From NCBI GenBank assembly GCA_030833685.1, contig JAURGS010000015.1, positions 1 to 23,106 on the forward strand: 23,106 nt of DNA, read 5' to 3'. Position 1 is the first letter of the stretch. Each line of letters starts with the position of its first letter. The translations under genes were made by a program, and so were the position numbers. The stretch is from Rhodoferax sp. (GTDB lineage: Bacteria; Pseudomonadota; Gammaproteobacteria; Burkholderiales; Burkholderiaceae_C). The notes beneath the pieces are model-generated. The model saw only the letters and a list, made by a program, of their open reading frames with translations. It did no database searches and was not told the DNA's origin. Below are positions 1 through 7,235 of this stretch, one piece after another.

Positions 1-654
1 AGGCCGCCTTTTCCCAACATCATGTCCAGTGGCTGGCATTTGCATCAGTCGCTGGTGGATGTCAACACGGGTGCCAATGCGTTTGTGCGCGCAAGCCCTG
101 CGCCGGGCAGCACCCCGATGGACGTGGGGCACTGTATGAGCGAGATCGGCGAGCATTACCTCGCCGGTCTGTTGATCCACGCCAGTGGCATGGCCGTGTT
201 TTGCACGCCCACAGTCAATGGCTATGGGCGCTACGGGCCTAACGCCCTGGCGCCCCAGGCAGCACTTTGGGGCCGAGATAATCGCGGCGCCATGCTGCGC
301 GTGGTGGGCTCGTGTGGCGATGTGGCTACCCGCATTGAGAATCGCATTGGCGAACCTGCGGCCAACCCCTACCTTTACATGGCCTCGCAAATTCATGCAG
401 GGCTCGATGGCATGGGACGCAGCCTGCAGGCGCCGCCTGCCACCGAGGATCCGTACGCGCCCCTTGCCAAGAAATTGCCAACGTCTTTGTCGCAGGCCCT
501 TGAAGCGCTGCAGGCAGACGCCCAACTTTGCGCCGGATTTGGCCAAGACTTTGTCGACTATTACCTGCGCATCAAGCGCTCGGAGCTTGATCGGTTTGAC
601 GCCGCTGTCGACAAAGACGAATTTCAGCGGCGCGAATATTTTTCAAGGCTTTGA
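1..654 (+). CDS. Glutamine synthetase family protein, C-terminal part (5' end outside window)
   Basis: The frame is open from base 1 and ends at TGA 652-654, so only about 217 C-terminal residues are visible. They carry the catalytic-domain signatures of glutamine synthetases: SGWHLHQSL (like the usual GSGMHxHQSL, which holds a metal-binding His), PTVNGYGRYGPNALAP followed by WGRDNRGAMLRV (nucleotide/phosphate-binding Arg region), RIENRIGEPAANPYLYMA (the RIExR motif) and a final EYFSRL. Family members ligate ammonia or an amine to glutamate with ATP. The divergent Tyr/Gly-rich stretch suggests a GlnA homologue acting on an amine (gamma-glutamyl-amine synthetase) rather than housekeeping GlnA; that is inference. 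The next gene, a ferredoxin, starts 3 bases after the stop, so the two are probably co-transcribed. An internal ATG at 22 is not the start, because the conserved frame continues upstream of it. Confidence 0.9.
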   Translation, partial: RPPFPNIMSSGWHLHQSLVDVNTGANAFVRASPAPGSTPMDVGHCMSEIGEHYLAGLLIHASGMAVFCTPTVNGYGRYGPNALAPQAALWGRDNRGAMLRVVGSCGDVATRIENRIGEPAANPYLYMASQIHAGLDGMGRSLQAPPATEDPYAPLAKKLPTSLSQALEALQADAQLCAGFGQDFVDYYLRIKRSELDRFDAAVDKDEFQRREYFSRL

Positions 655-657
655 ATC

Positions 658-993
658 ATGCCCATTGTTCATTTTTTAAAGCGCTGGCCCGATGGCAGCC
701 TGTCTGGCGACGAGGTTGAAGGCCAGAGCGGCCAAAGTGTGATGCAGGCGGCCACTGCCGCCGGTGTGGATGGCATCGTGGCCGAGTGTGGTGGGGTGCT
801 GAGTTGTGCGACCTGCCATGTCTACGTGACACCGCAGTGGGCAGACCGGCTGCCCGCACCCAGCGATGATGAACTGGCCATGCTGCCCTTTACCGCGGTG
901 GAGCGGCGTGACACCAGCCGCCTGAGCTGCCAGATTATTTTGGACGAATCCCTGGACGGCTTGGCGCTTGAATTGCCCGAGCGGCAATATTGA
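658..993 (+). CDS. [2Fe-2S] ferredoxin, adrenodoxin/putidaredoxin type
   Basis: This 111-residue protein has the cluster-binding pattern of the adrenodoxin/putidaredoxin ferredoxins: Cys in AECGGVLSCATCH (C-x5-C-x2-C) and a fourth Cys in RLSCQI about 37 residues later. The acidic stretch after the third Cys and the length match soluble one-electron carriers that feed cytochromes P450, Rieske oxygenases or iron-sulfur assembly. It lacks the N-terminal signature of the ISC ferredoxin context (no hscA or iscX nearby), so a catabolic electron-transfer role is likelier. Start ATG 658 is 3 bases after the glutamine-synthetase-family stop; an AAGG lies about 11 bases upstream. It converges with terC, only 8 bases separating the two stop codons. 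No ferredoxin reductase is visible in the window; its partner is unknown. Confidence 0.92.
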   Translation: MPIVHFLKRWPDGSLSGDEVEGQSGQSVMQAATAAGVDGIVAECGGVLSCATCHVYVTPQWADRLPAPSDDELAMLPFTAVERRDTSRLSCQIILDESLDGLALELPERQY

Positions 994-1001
994 GGGCTTG
1001 C

Positions 1002-1988
1002 CTATTTGTCAGCCAGACCGCTGGTGCTGGGCACTGTTGCCACGCGTGGCGGGGTGCGCAGGCTTAGCCACATGGTGGCCCCCAAAATGACCACCACCAT
1101 CGCCAACGACCAGGTCACTGGAATCTTGTACACATCAATCAGCAGCATCTTGCCGCCGATGAACACCAGGATCAGTGCCAGTCCGTAGCTCAGCAGGTGA
1201 AAGCGTGCGGCCACAGCCTGCAGCAAAAAGAACATGGCGCGCAGGCCCAGGATGGCAAACACATTGCTGGTTAGCACGATAAAGGGGTCTGTGGTGATGG
1301 CAAAGATCGCCGGGATGGAGTCCACAGCAAAAATCACGTCAACCACGCCCACCAGGCAGACCACCAAAAACAGCGGTGTAGCCAGGCGTCGCCCGTTTTG
1401 CCAGCACCAGAATTGCTCGCCGTGGTAGCCGTCACTCACCGGTATGAGCCGGCGTAGTAACTTCAGAGCGGGGTTATCGCCGATATCACTTTCCTTGCCA
1501 GCCGCCCACCACATCTTGATGCCCGTGATGATCAGGAAAGCGCCAAACACATACAGCAGCCAATGAAAGTGGGCCAGCAGCCAGCTGCCGAGCAGAATCA
1601 TCACGGTACGTAAAACGATGGCTCCGATGACGCCAATCATCAGCACCCGTTTTTGAAAAGCAGGTGGTACGGCAAAGTAGGTGAAGATCATCAGGAAGAC
1701 AAAGATGTTGTCCACCGCCAGGCTTTTTTCGATGAGATAGCCAGTCAGAAATTCCAGAGACTTTTGGTTGGCCAGCTCACTCGAGCCAGTGGTTTCTTTG
1801 ACGCCCAACCAGAACAGCGCGTTGAACAAAAAACTCAAGGCCACCCAGACAAGTGACCAGCGAAGCGCTTCGGGCACAGTAATCTGATGCGCGCCTTGCT
1901 GCTTGAGGACGACAAAGTCCACCAGCAAAGCACATAGAACAAAAGCGATGAAAACAAACCAAAGCCAGAGCGGCGCAATCGATACCAT
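1002..1988 (-). CDS. terC: TerC family integral membrane protein, probable Mn2+ exporter
   Basis: This 328-residue polytopic membrane protein has the two TerC half-signatures: YLIEKSLAVDNIFVF (E87, D93, N94) and GVVDVIFAVDSIPAIFAIT (D217, D223), the acidic residues thought to bind the metal in TerC/Alx proteins. About eight hydrophobic segments are separated by a central polar loop (residues 163-200). Family members Alx (E. coli) and related proteins export Mn2+. The start ATG 1988-1986 is chosen because a GAGG sits six bases upstream and the protein opens with the family's MVSIAPLWLW-type first helix. The reading frame stays open upstream to about 2138, but those codons lie inside the riboswitch and are low-complexity, so they are untranslated leader. 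Regulation is almost certainly by the manganese riboswitch directly upstream. Confidence 0.93.
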   Translation of the reverse strand: MVSIAPLWLWFVFIAFVLCALLVDFVVLKQQGAHQITVPEALRWSLVWVALSFLFNALFWLGVKETTGSSELANQKSLEFLTGYLIEKSLAVDNIFVFLMIFTYFAVPPAFQKRVLMIGVIGAIVLRTVMILLGSWLLAHFHWLLYVFGAFLIITGIKMWWAAGKESDIGDNPALKLLRRLIPVSDGYHGEQFWCWQNGRRLATPLFLVVCLVGVVDVIFAVDSIPAIFAITTDPFIVLTSNVFAILGLRAMFFLLQAVAARFHLLSYGLALILVFIGGKMLLIDVYKIPVTWSLAMVVVILGATMWLSLRTPPRVATVPSTSGLADK

Positions 1989-1994
1989 CAAAAA

Positions 1995-2032
1995 CCTCGC
2001 GAATAAAAAGGTGTTGCACAACACCCGCAAGG
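1995..2032 (-). promoter_or_regulatory. Expression platform of the terC riboswitch: SD-hiding stem with nested terminator-like hairpin
   Basis: On the minus strand CCTTGCG (2032-2026) can pair over all seven bases with CGCGAGG (2001-1995), one of the pairs being G-U. The second arm contains the terC Shine-Dalgarno GAGG. Nested inside is a hairpin with arms GGTGTT (2025-2020) and AACACC (2015-2010), loop GTGC, followed by TTTTT (2009-2005), which looks like a weak intrinsic terminator. The first arm CCTTG is also the 3' strand of the aptamer P1 helix (partner CAAGG, 2149-2145). P1 formation and SD sequestration are therefore mutually exclusive, which predicts that ligand binding turns terC on. 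Pairing was read by eye. Confidence 0.7.
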
Positions 2033-2150
2033 TCTTGTGGCGGCTGCTACTGCGGCCTGACGGACCCGGCCCAGGCGTAAACGCTGAGCGAATTGACGAT
2101 GTCCGTTGTTTGAGCGCCTGCTGGCACCGCAAACCCACTACTCCCCTTGG
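2028..2150 (-). ncRNA. yybP-ykoY manganese riboswitch aptamer
   Basis: The leader of terC holds the conserved blocks of the yybP-ykoY family in the right order: GGGGAGTAG (2146-2138), CGTCAATTCG (around 2098-2089) and CAAGACCTTG (2037-2028). The outer P1 helix is CAAGG (2149-2145) with CCTTG (2032-2028). These are the blocks that form the two docked loops holding Mn2+ in known structures of the class. Members characteristically sit upstream of Mn2+ exporters such as alx, mntP and TerC genes, as here. The aptamer 5' edge is close to a TTTAAA (2167-2162) that might be a -10 element, though no good -35 was found. About 40 bases separate the aptamer from the terC ATG. Confidence 0.92.
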
Positions 2151-2375
2151 AGTGCTAAGAGTTTAAAGGGCCGCGCCCCAGCCCGACGCTCAATCGCTCT
2201 CAATCCCTTAAGCGGTTTAGGGGATGCATGGGATTCAAAGCGACCCGAATCGAGGTTTTTCTCAAAGACGACATGGCTCAGATACCAGGCGAGGCTGCAA
2301 CGACGCGCCTTTCAGACAGGTGGCGAGTTGAGCGTCGAGACTCAGTGTTTTCCAATCGGCTCTGACACTCGTGCG

Positions 2376-3764
2376 CTAGCACTCAACAATATTGACCGCC
2401 AGTCCACCGCGCGAGGTCTCTTTGTATTTGGTCTTCATGTCGGCACCAGTTTCGCGCATGGTTTTGATGACCTGGTCCAGGCTCACATAGTGGGTGCCGT
2501 CGCCACGCAGCGCCATACGCGCAGCGTTGATCGCCTGCACGGAGGCCACGGCGTTGCGCTCGATACACGGGATTTGCACCAGACCACCCACGGGGTCGCA
2601 GGTCAGGCCCAAATGGTGCTCCATGCCGATTTCGGCAGCGTTTTCGATCTGCTCGTTGGTACCGTTCATCGCGGCGACCAGGCCAGCCGCCGCCATCGAG
2701 CACGCCACGCCGACCTCGCCCTGGCAGCCCACTTCGGCGCCGCTGATGCTGGCGTTTTCCTTGTACAAGATACCGATGGCCGCTGCGGTGAGCAAAAAGT
2801 CAGCCACGCCATCATCGCTGGCCCCGGGGACAAAGCGCCGGTAGTAATGCAGCACCGCCGGCACGATGCCGGCCGCACCGTTGGTGGGTGCGGTCACCAC
2901 CCGCCCGCCAGCAGCGTTTTCTTCGTTGACGGCCAGGGCATACAGGTTGACCCAGTCCAACACCGTCAGGGGGTCGCTCAAGGCTTTTTCATGCTGGTTG
3001 CTCAGTTCCCGGCGCAAGGCAGCCGCCCGGCGGCGCACCTTGAAAGGCCCAGGTAGCACGCCGTCGGTGGCGCAGCCACGCTCGACGCAGGCCTGCATCA
3101 CTTGCCAAATATGCATCAGGCCAGCCTGCACTTCAGCGGTGCTGCGCCAATGGGCTTCATTGGCGCGCATCACGCCGGCAATGCTCATGCCATGATCGTG
3201 GCAGCGTTGCAGCAGTTCATCGCCGGTTCTAAACGGAATCGGCAGCGTGGTGGCATCTGGCGCAATTTGCTTTTGTCGCTGGCCGTTCGCTGCCGCGGTG
3301 TCGCTGACGACAAAGCCGCCACCTACCGAATAGTAGGTGCGCTCGTCGAGCACCGCGCCGTCAGCGCCCCATGCCGTGAGCTTCATACCATTGGGGTGAA
3401 AGGGCAGGCTCTGGCGGTAAAAGCTCAAGTCTTCACCCTCGTCCCAGTCAACTGGGTGCTGGTCCATCAGGGCAATACGCTTACGCTCGCGCACGTTGGC
3501 AATGATGCTGGCCACTGACTCTATGGGCACCGATTCAGGCTCATGCCCCATCAAGCCCAGTATGACGGCCTTGTCGCTGCCATGGCCCTTGCCAGTAGCG
3601 CCCAGTGACCCATGCAGTGCGCAGTGCACGCGCTGCACCTGGGGCAATTGACCTGCTGCGTTCAGAGCAGTGACAAACATGCGGGCCGCGCGCATCGGCC
3701 CCACGGTGTGTGAGCTGCTCGGGCCGATGCCGATTTTAAAGAGATCGAACGTGGAAATGGCCAT
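2376..3764 (-). CDS. sdaA: L-serine dehydratase (L-serine ammonia-lyase), iron-sulfur, single-chain
   Basis: This 462-residue enzyme converts L-serine to pyruvate and ammonia. The N-terminal half opens with FKIGIGPSSSHTVGPMRAA (beta domain) and the C-terminal half is the catalytic alpha domain with EENAAGGRVVTAPTNGAAG. Three cysteines, C347 (EVGCQGE), C389 (LTCDPVGG) and C400 (IPCIERN), have the 42- and 11-residue spacing of the [4Fe-4S] ligands in bacterial SdaA. The last residue is also a cysteine (NIVEC), as in enzymes whose C-terminal tail enters the active site and caps the cluster. ATG 3764 is preferred because the protein then begins MAISTFDLFKIG like homologues; an in-frame GTG at 3791 would add nine residues. 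It lies 40 bases after the second phnE on the same strand and may belong to that operon. Confidence 0.96.
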   Translation of the reverse strand: MAISTFDLFKIGIGPSSSHTVGPMRAARMFVTALNAAGQLPQVQRVHCALHGSLGATGKGHGSDKAVILGLMGHEPESVPIESVASIIANVRERKRIALMDQHPVDWDEGEDLSFYRQSLPFHPNGMKLTAWGADGAVLDERTYYSVGGGFVVSDTAAANGQRQKQIAPDATTLPIPFRTGDELLQRCHDHGMSIAGVMRANEAHWRSTAEVQAGLMHIWQVMQACVERGCATDGVLPGPFKVRRRAAALRRELSNQHEKALSDPLTVLDWVNLYALAVNEENAAGGRVVTAPTNGAAGIVPAVLHYYRRFVPGASDDGVADFLLTAAAIGILYKENASISGAEVGCQGEVGVACSMAAAGLVAAMNGTNEQIENAAEIGMEHHLGLTCDPVGGLVQIPCIERNAVASVQAINAARMALRGDGTHYVSLDQVIKTMRETGADMKTKYKETSRGGLAVNIVEC

Positions 3765-3804
3765 GTTCAGCTCTATCTTTTGCCTGGTCACCCCGCGGGA
3801 TGCT

Positions 3805-4635
3805 TCAGATCACGCGCTTGCGCACCTGGGTGACAAGAACTTCGGCTATCAGCACAATACTGAAGATGGACAGTAAAACCAGCGAGACGCGGTCCCACTG
3901 AAACAGATTCATGGCTGTATCCAGCGCCATGCCAATGCCCCCTGCGCCGACCAAACCCAGCACCGCAGACTCGCGGATGTTGATGTCCCAGCGAAACAAG
4001 GCAACTGACCAGAACGTCGGCGAAATCTGCGGCCAGTAGGCTTTGAGCAGCACGGCAAACGGTGGGGCGCCGGTGGACCGGATCGCTTCGATGGGTTTGA
4101 CATCGCACTCTTCGAGCGCCTCGCCAATAAGTTTGCCAACAAACCCGATCGATCGAAATGCAATAGCTACCGTACCGGCCAGTGCGCCAGGGCCAAAAAT
4201 ACCCACAAACAACAGTGCCCAGATCAAGGAATTGACGGATCGTGAGGCTACCAGAATCAGGCGTGCCAGCAGGTTCCAGGGCTTGAAGCGAACGATGTTG
4301 TTGGCAGACAAAACGCCGATTGGGACAGCCAGAACAATGGCAATGATGGTGCCCAACGTGGCGATGTGAATGGTTTCCAACAAAGGCTGATGCACGCCTT
4401 CCCAGTAATGAGCCCAGTCGATCGGCCACATGCGCGTGAGCAGGTCATGCATTTGCGCGGGCGCATCCCATAAAAATTCAGGGATCACTTCCACATGACG
4501 AATCGACATGACCACAGCGGCCACCAGTACCACCAGCAATAGCAGGCGGCCTGCACGCTCCAACGGCGAAAAACGCCGCCAGATGCGAGGCGCGCCAGGC
4601 GCGCTTGGCCAGGGATCCGCAGTTTGCTCAGTCAT
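3805..4635 (-). CDS. phnE: Phosphonate/phosphite ABC transporter permease, PhnE type (second copy)
   Basis: This 276-residue inner-membrane permease has a hydrophilic N-terminus, a first helix near residues 29-43 and four to five further helices. The PhnE-type coupling region EALEECDVKPIEAIRSTGAP and the downstream SAVLGLVGAGGIGMALD mark it as the BPD-transport permease family for phosphonates or phosphite. ATG 4635 overlaps the stop of the upstream phnE by eight bases, so translation is coupled; the frame extends further upstream only through the neighbour's coding sequence. Two consecutive, non-identical PhnE proteins imply a heterodimeric membrane channel served by one PhnC ATPase. The exact substrate cannot be read from the sequence. 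Confidence 0.93.
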   Translation of the reverse strand: MTEQTADPWPSAPGAPRIWRRFSPLERAGRLLLLVVLVAAVVMSIRHVEVIPEFLWDAPAQMHDLLTRMWPIDWAHYWEGVHQPLLETIHIATLGTIIAIVLAVPIGVLSANNIVRFKPWNLLARLILVASRSVNSLIWALLFVGIFGPGALAGTVAIAFRSIGFVGKLIGEALEECDVKPIEAIRSTGAPPFAVLLKAYWPQISPTFWSVALFRWDINIRESAVLGLVGAGGIGMALDTAMNLFQWDRVSLVLLSIFSIVLIAEVLVTQVRKRVI

Positions 4636-5422
4636 CTTGATCTTTGGAGTCCACGCCCAGGATTTTTCGAACCCAGCGGGCCAGTGTCTCGCCAACCATG
4701 ATCATCGCCACGATGGCCAGGATGATGGCGCAGACAAAGTTGTAGTCGTAGCGTTGAAAAGCGGAGAACAGGGTTCCACCGATACCACCTGCGCCAACGA
4801 TACCCACCATCGTCGAGTTACGCAGGTTGGAGTCGACCTGGTAGCTCGCAAAGCCGACAAACCTGGACATGACCTGGGGAAACACACCATAGGTCAACAG
4901 GCTGACAAAGGGCGCGCCGGTAGACCTAATGGCCTCGACTTGTTTGGGTGAAATCTCTTCGATGGCTTCCGTAAAGAGCTTGCCAATGAATCCAATGGAC
5001 GCAACAGCCAGAGTCAAGATGCCTGCCATCGCGCCAAAGCCAACCGCCTTGACAAAGATGATGGCCACGATGACCGGATGGAATGAGCGGCACACAGCAA
5101 TCAGCGCGCGTGACGGTACGCTGGCCCAGAAGGGCATCAGGTTGCGCGCGCCCAAAATGCCGATAGGTAGCGACAAGACAATGCCCAAAACCGACGCGAG
5201 CACTGCAATTTCAAGGCTTTCGAGCAGCCCTTTGGCCATCGAATCGGGTTGGATGATTTCGGGTGGAAACATCCGGTCCAGAAACTTGGCGCCATTTTCC
5301 AGACCCAGCAGAAACCGCGGCCAGGTCAGGTCAAGTTGAGCACCCGCGTACAGCACGTAGGCCAGGCCAAGTGACCAGCCTACCCAGACCCAGGGACGCC
5401 GCGGAAAAGCGGCTACAGCCAT
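4628..5422 (-). CDS. phnE: Phosphonate/phosphite ABC transporter permease, PhnE type (first copy)
   Basis: This 264-residue permease has helices near residues 12-27, 69-94, 100-140 and 205-250. The cytoplasmic coupling stretch EAIEEISPKQVEAIRSTGAP and the STMVGIVGAGGIGGTLF motif are diagnostic of PhnE. Its start (ATG 5422) overlaps the end of phnC by ten bases, and its own stop overlaps the start of the second phnE by eight, so phnC-phnE-phnE form one tightly coupled translation unit. The two PhnE proteins share the family motifs but differ clearly elsewhere, so the pair is an old duplication rather than a recent one. Confidence 0.93.
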   Translation of the reverse strand: MAVAAFPRRPWVWVGWSLGLAYVLYAGAQLDLTWPRFLLGLENGAKFLDRMFPPEIIQPDSMAKGLLESLEIAVLASVLGIVLSLPIGILGARNLMPFWASVPSRALIAVCRSFHPVIVAIIFVKAVGFGAMAGILTLAVASIGFIGKLFTEAIEEISPKQVEAIRSTGAPFVSLLTYGVFPQVMSRFVGFASYQVDSNLRNSTMVGIVGAGGIGGTLFSAFQRYDYNFVCAIILAIVAMIMVGETLARWVRKILGVDSKDQDD

Positions 5423-6168
5423 TCCTGCCCGCCATAAATAGACTTGAGCATGGCTTCATCCAGGCCCGTTGGGCTTGCGTCGTAGACGATTTGTCCGCCA
5501 GCCATGCCAACCACCCGTGTCGCAAATTTCTGCGCCAGCGCCACGTTGTGCATATTGATCACGATCGGTATCTGCAAGCGCTCGCCCATGCCTACCAGCG
5601 TCTGCATGATTTCAATCGAGGTCTTGGGATCCAGCGAAGATGTGGGCTCGTCCGCCAGCAGTAGCTTGGGGTGTTGCATCACCGCGCGCGCAATGCCCAC
5701 GCGCTGACGCTGTCCACCTGAAAGGCTGTCTGCGCGCTGGTGCTCAAAGCCGGCGAGTCCGACTTGCTCGAGTAGCGTGAAAGCAAGGTCGATATCCTCT
5801 TGCGGGTAGCGGCGCAACCACGCCTGCCACGCCGACATGTAGCCCAGCCGGCCTGAGAGCACGTTTTCCATCACACTCAGGCGCTCGACCAGGTTGTACT
5901 CCTGGAAGACCATGCCGATCTGGCGTCTTGCCGAGCGCAGCTCGCGACGCGACAGCTTGGTCAGGTCTTGTCCCTGAAACCAGATCTCGCCCGAGCTTGG
6001 CTGCACCAGGCGGTTGATACAGCGAATCAGAGTGGACTTGCCAGTGCCCGACGGGCCAATGATGGCGACGACCTCACGGGCGCCGATATCTAGCGTGATG
6101 CCCCGAAGAACGGGCTTGCCGGGCGTATAAGACTTTTCAAGTTTGCGTATCGACAGGCCTTGTTGCAT
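5413..6168 (-). CDS. phnC: Phosphonate/phosphite ABC transporter ATP-binding protein PhnC
   Basis: This 251-residue ABC ATPase is complete: Walker A GPSGTGKST (38-46), Q-loop at VFQE (87-90), signature LSGGQRQR (149-156), Walker B LLLADEP (169-175) and switch His in NMHNVA (H207). The MVFQEYNLVERLSVMENVLSGRLG stretch is typical of PhnC. It energises import through the two PhnE permeases, with PhnD as the periplasmic receptor. It starts 16 bases after the phnD stop, with no recognisable Shine-Dalgarno; instead the space is filled by an inverted repeat that includes the ATG (see 6168-6184). Translation may therefore depend on ribosomes finishing phnD. Confidence 0.96.
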   Translation of the reverse strand: MQQGLSIRKLEKSYTPGKPVLRGITLDIGAREVVAIIGPSGTGKSTLIRCINRLVQPSSGEIWFQGQDLTKLSRRELRSARRQIGMVFQEYNLVERLSVMENVLSGRLGYMSAWQAWLRRYPQEDIDLAFTLLEQVGLAGFEHQRADSLSGGQRQRVGIARAVMQHPKLLLADEPTSSLDPKTSIEIMQTLVGMGERLQIPIVINMHNVALAQKFATRVVGMAGGQIVYDASPTGLDEAMLKSIYGGQEWL

Positions 6169-6184
6169 GAATCAGTCCGATTCA
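6168..6184 (-). repeat. Inverted repeat at the phnD-phnC junction covering the phnC start
   Basis: TGAATC (6184-6179 read on the minus strand) and GATTCA (6173-6168) are perfect six-base arms around a five-base loop. The structure lies just after the phnD stop codon and ends on the first base of the phnC ATG. It occupies the place where a Shine-Dalgarno would be expected. It has no U-tract, so it is not an intrinsic terminator. Confidence 0.6.
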
Positions 6185-7171
6185 CTACTTCTTGGCCTTG
6201 GCTTGCTCTTTGTCGTAGGCAGACTTGTCGAACTTCTGGCCACCAGCCTCAGAAACCTGTCTCACCACGGCCCAGTCTTTGTCGAAAGTCACCGGGAAGA
6301 AACGGTCCGCGCCCGCAAAGGCCTTTTGCATCTCTGCAGTGAAGCGGTAGTCGTAGAAGCACTTGAGCATCTGATCGCGAAACTTGGGCTCCAGGTCGTG
6401 GGCATAAGCAAACGACGAGGTTGGAAACTTGGGACTTCTGAAAATAATCCGGAAATCCTCAGCCTTGATCTGCCCGCGCGAGGCCATGCGTTCGAACACG
6501 TCCGAGGCCACCGCTGCACCGTCATAGTCACCTGAATTGACACCGAGAACCGACTGATCGTGCTTGCCAGAAAACAGGATGTTGTAGTCCTTGCCTGGTG
6601 TAACCCCTTCCTTGGGGAACAAGGCCATTGGCGCCATGTGACCAGAGTTGGACGAAGGCGAGGTGTGCGCAAACCGCTTGCCCTTGAGGTCAGCCATTGA
6701 CTGGAACGCGCTGTTCTTTTTGACGATCACGATCAGGTTGTAGCCTTGAAACTCCTTCTCAGTGCCCTTGACGGCAAAGGGGACCGCTCCAGCGATATTG
6801 ACTGCGAACGCAGTTGGCCCGGTCGAAAATCCGCCCACGTGCAGACGGCCTGAGCGCATGGCTTCAATTTCGGCGGCGTTGGACTGAACCTGGTAAAAAA
6901 CCACTTTCTTGCTGGTGCATGCAGCCAAGTGCTCGGTAAAAGGCTTGAAGATTTTTTCGTACACCGCTGGATCTTCCACAGGGGTGTAGGTAAAGACCAG
7001 GGTACTTGGGTTCTTTAATTTTTTGGGGTCTGTGGGGGTGTCCGCGACCAAGTCTTTGTTTGCGTCGCAATACATTTGATCCAGGTCGCCGCGGTTCGAG
7101 CAAGTGGCCTGTGCCCAACTCATGGAGGTGGCAACAAGGGCTAGCAATAAGACTGCTGGTGTTTTAAACAT
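6185..7171 (-). CDS. phnD: Phosphate/phosphite/phosphonate ABC transporter substrate-binding protein, PhnD family
   Basis: This 328-residue periplasmic receptor starts with a signal peptide (MFKTPAVLLLALVATSMSWA, cleavage around residue 20-22). The body matches the PhnD/PtxB family: FTYTPVEDPAVYEKIFKPF near residue 60, SGRLHVGGFSTGPTAFA near 107-123, LKGKRFAHTSPSSNSGHMAP and the GDYDGAAVASDVFERM segment, which in family members surround the bound phosphonate or phosphite. ATG 7171 is chosen over an in-frame TTG at 7183 because GGAG lies six bases upstream of the ATG. It is first in the phnD-phnC-phnE-phnE cluster. No C-P lyase, phosphonatase or phosphite dehydrogenase gene is in the window, so the ligand remains open. 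Confidence 0.93.
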   Translation of the reverse strand: MFKTPAVLLLALVATSMSWAQATCSNRGDLDQMYCDANKDLVADTPTDPKKLKNPSTLVFTYTPVEDPAVYEKIFKPFTEHLAACTSKKVVFYQVQSNAAEIEAMRSGRLHVGGFSTGPTAFAVNIAGAVPFAVKGTEKEFQGYNLIVIVKKNSAFQSMADLKGKRFAHTSPSSNSGHMAPMALFPKEGVTPGKDYNILFSGKHDQSVLGVNSGDYDGAAVASDVFERMASRGQIKAEDFRIIFRSPKFPTSSFAYAHDLEPKFRDQMLKCFYDYRFTAEMQKAFAGADRFFPVTFDKDWAVVRQVSEAGGQKFDKSAYDKEQAKAKK

Positions 7172-7209
7172 TGTGGTCTCCAAGGGGTAATCAGGAAATT
7201 TAAAAATTT

Positions 7210-7218
7210 AGTATAGCA
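7210..7218 (-). promoter_or_regulatory. Candidate extended -10 promoter for phnD
   Basis: On the minus strand TGC-TATACT (7218-7210) matches the extended -10 pattern TGnTATAAT with one mismatch, 38 bases upstream of the phnD ATG and inside an AT-rich stretch unlike the surrounding GC-rich DNA. No good -35 hexamer sits at the usual distance, which fits an extended -10 or an activator-dependent promoter. I did not find a convincing Pho box. Confidence 0.45.
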
Positions 7219-7235
7219 ACGCCAAGCATGTCGAT

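Noticed and set aside
1989..2138. 50-residue N-terminal extension of TerC
   Set aside because: It lies inside the riboswitch, has no SD and no family resemblance; the ATG at 1988 has a good SD.
2162..2167. TTTAAA as the -10 box of the riboswitch promoter
   Set aside because: Well placed for a start at the aptamer edge, but no -35 of any quality lies at 16-18 bases, so not listed as a feature.
7172..7235. Pho box upstream of phnD
   Set aside because: I looked for paired CTGTCAT-like direct repeats and found none convincing; phosphate control stays unproven.
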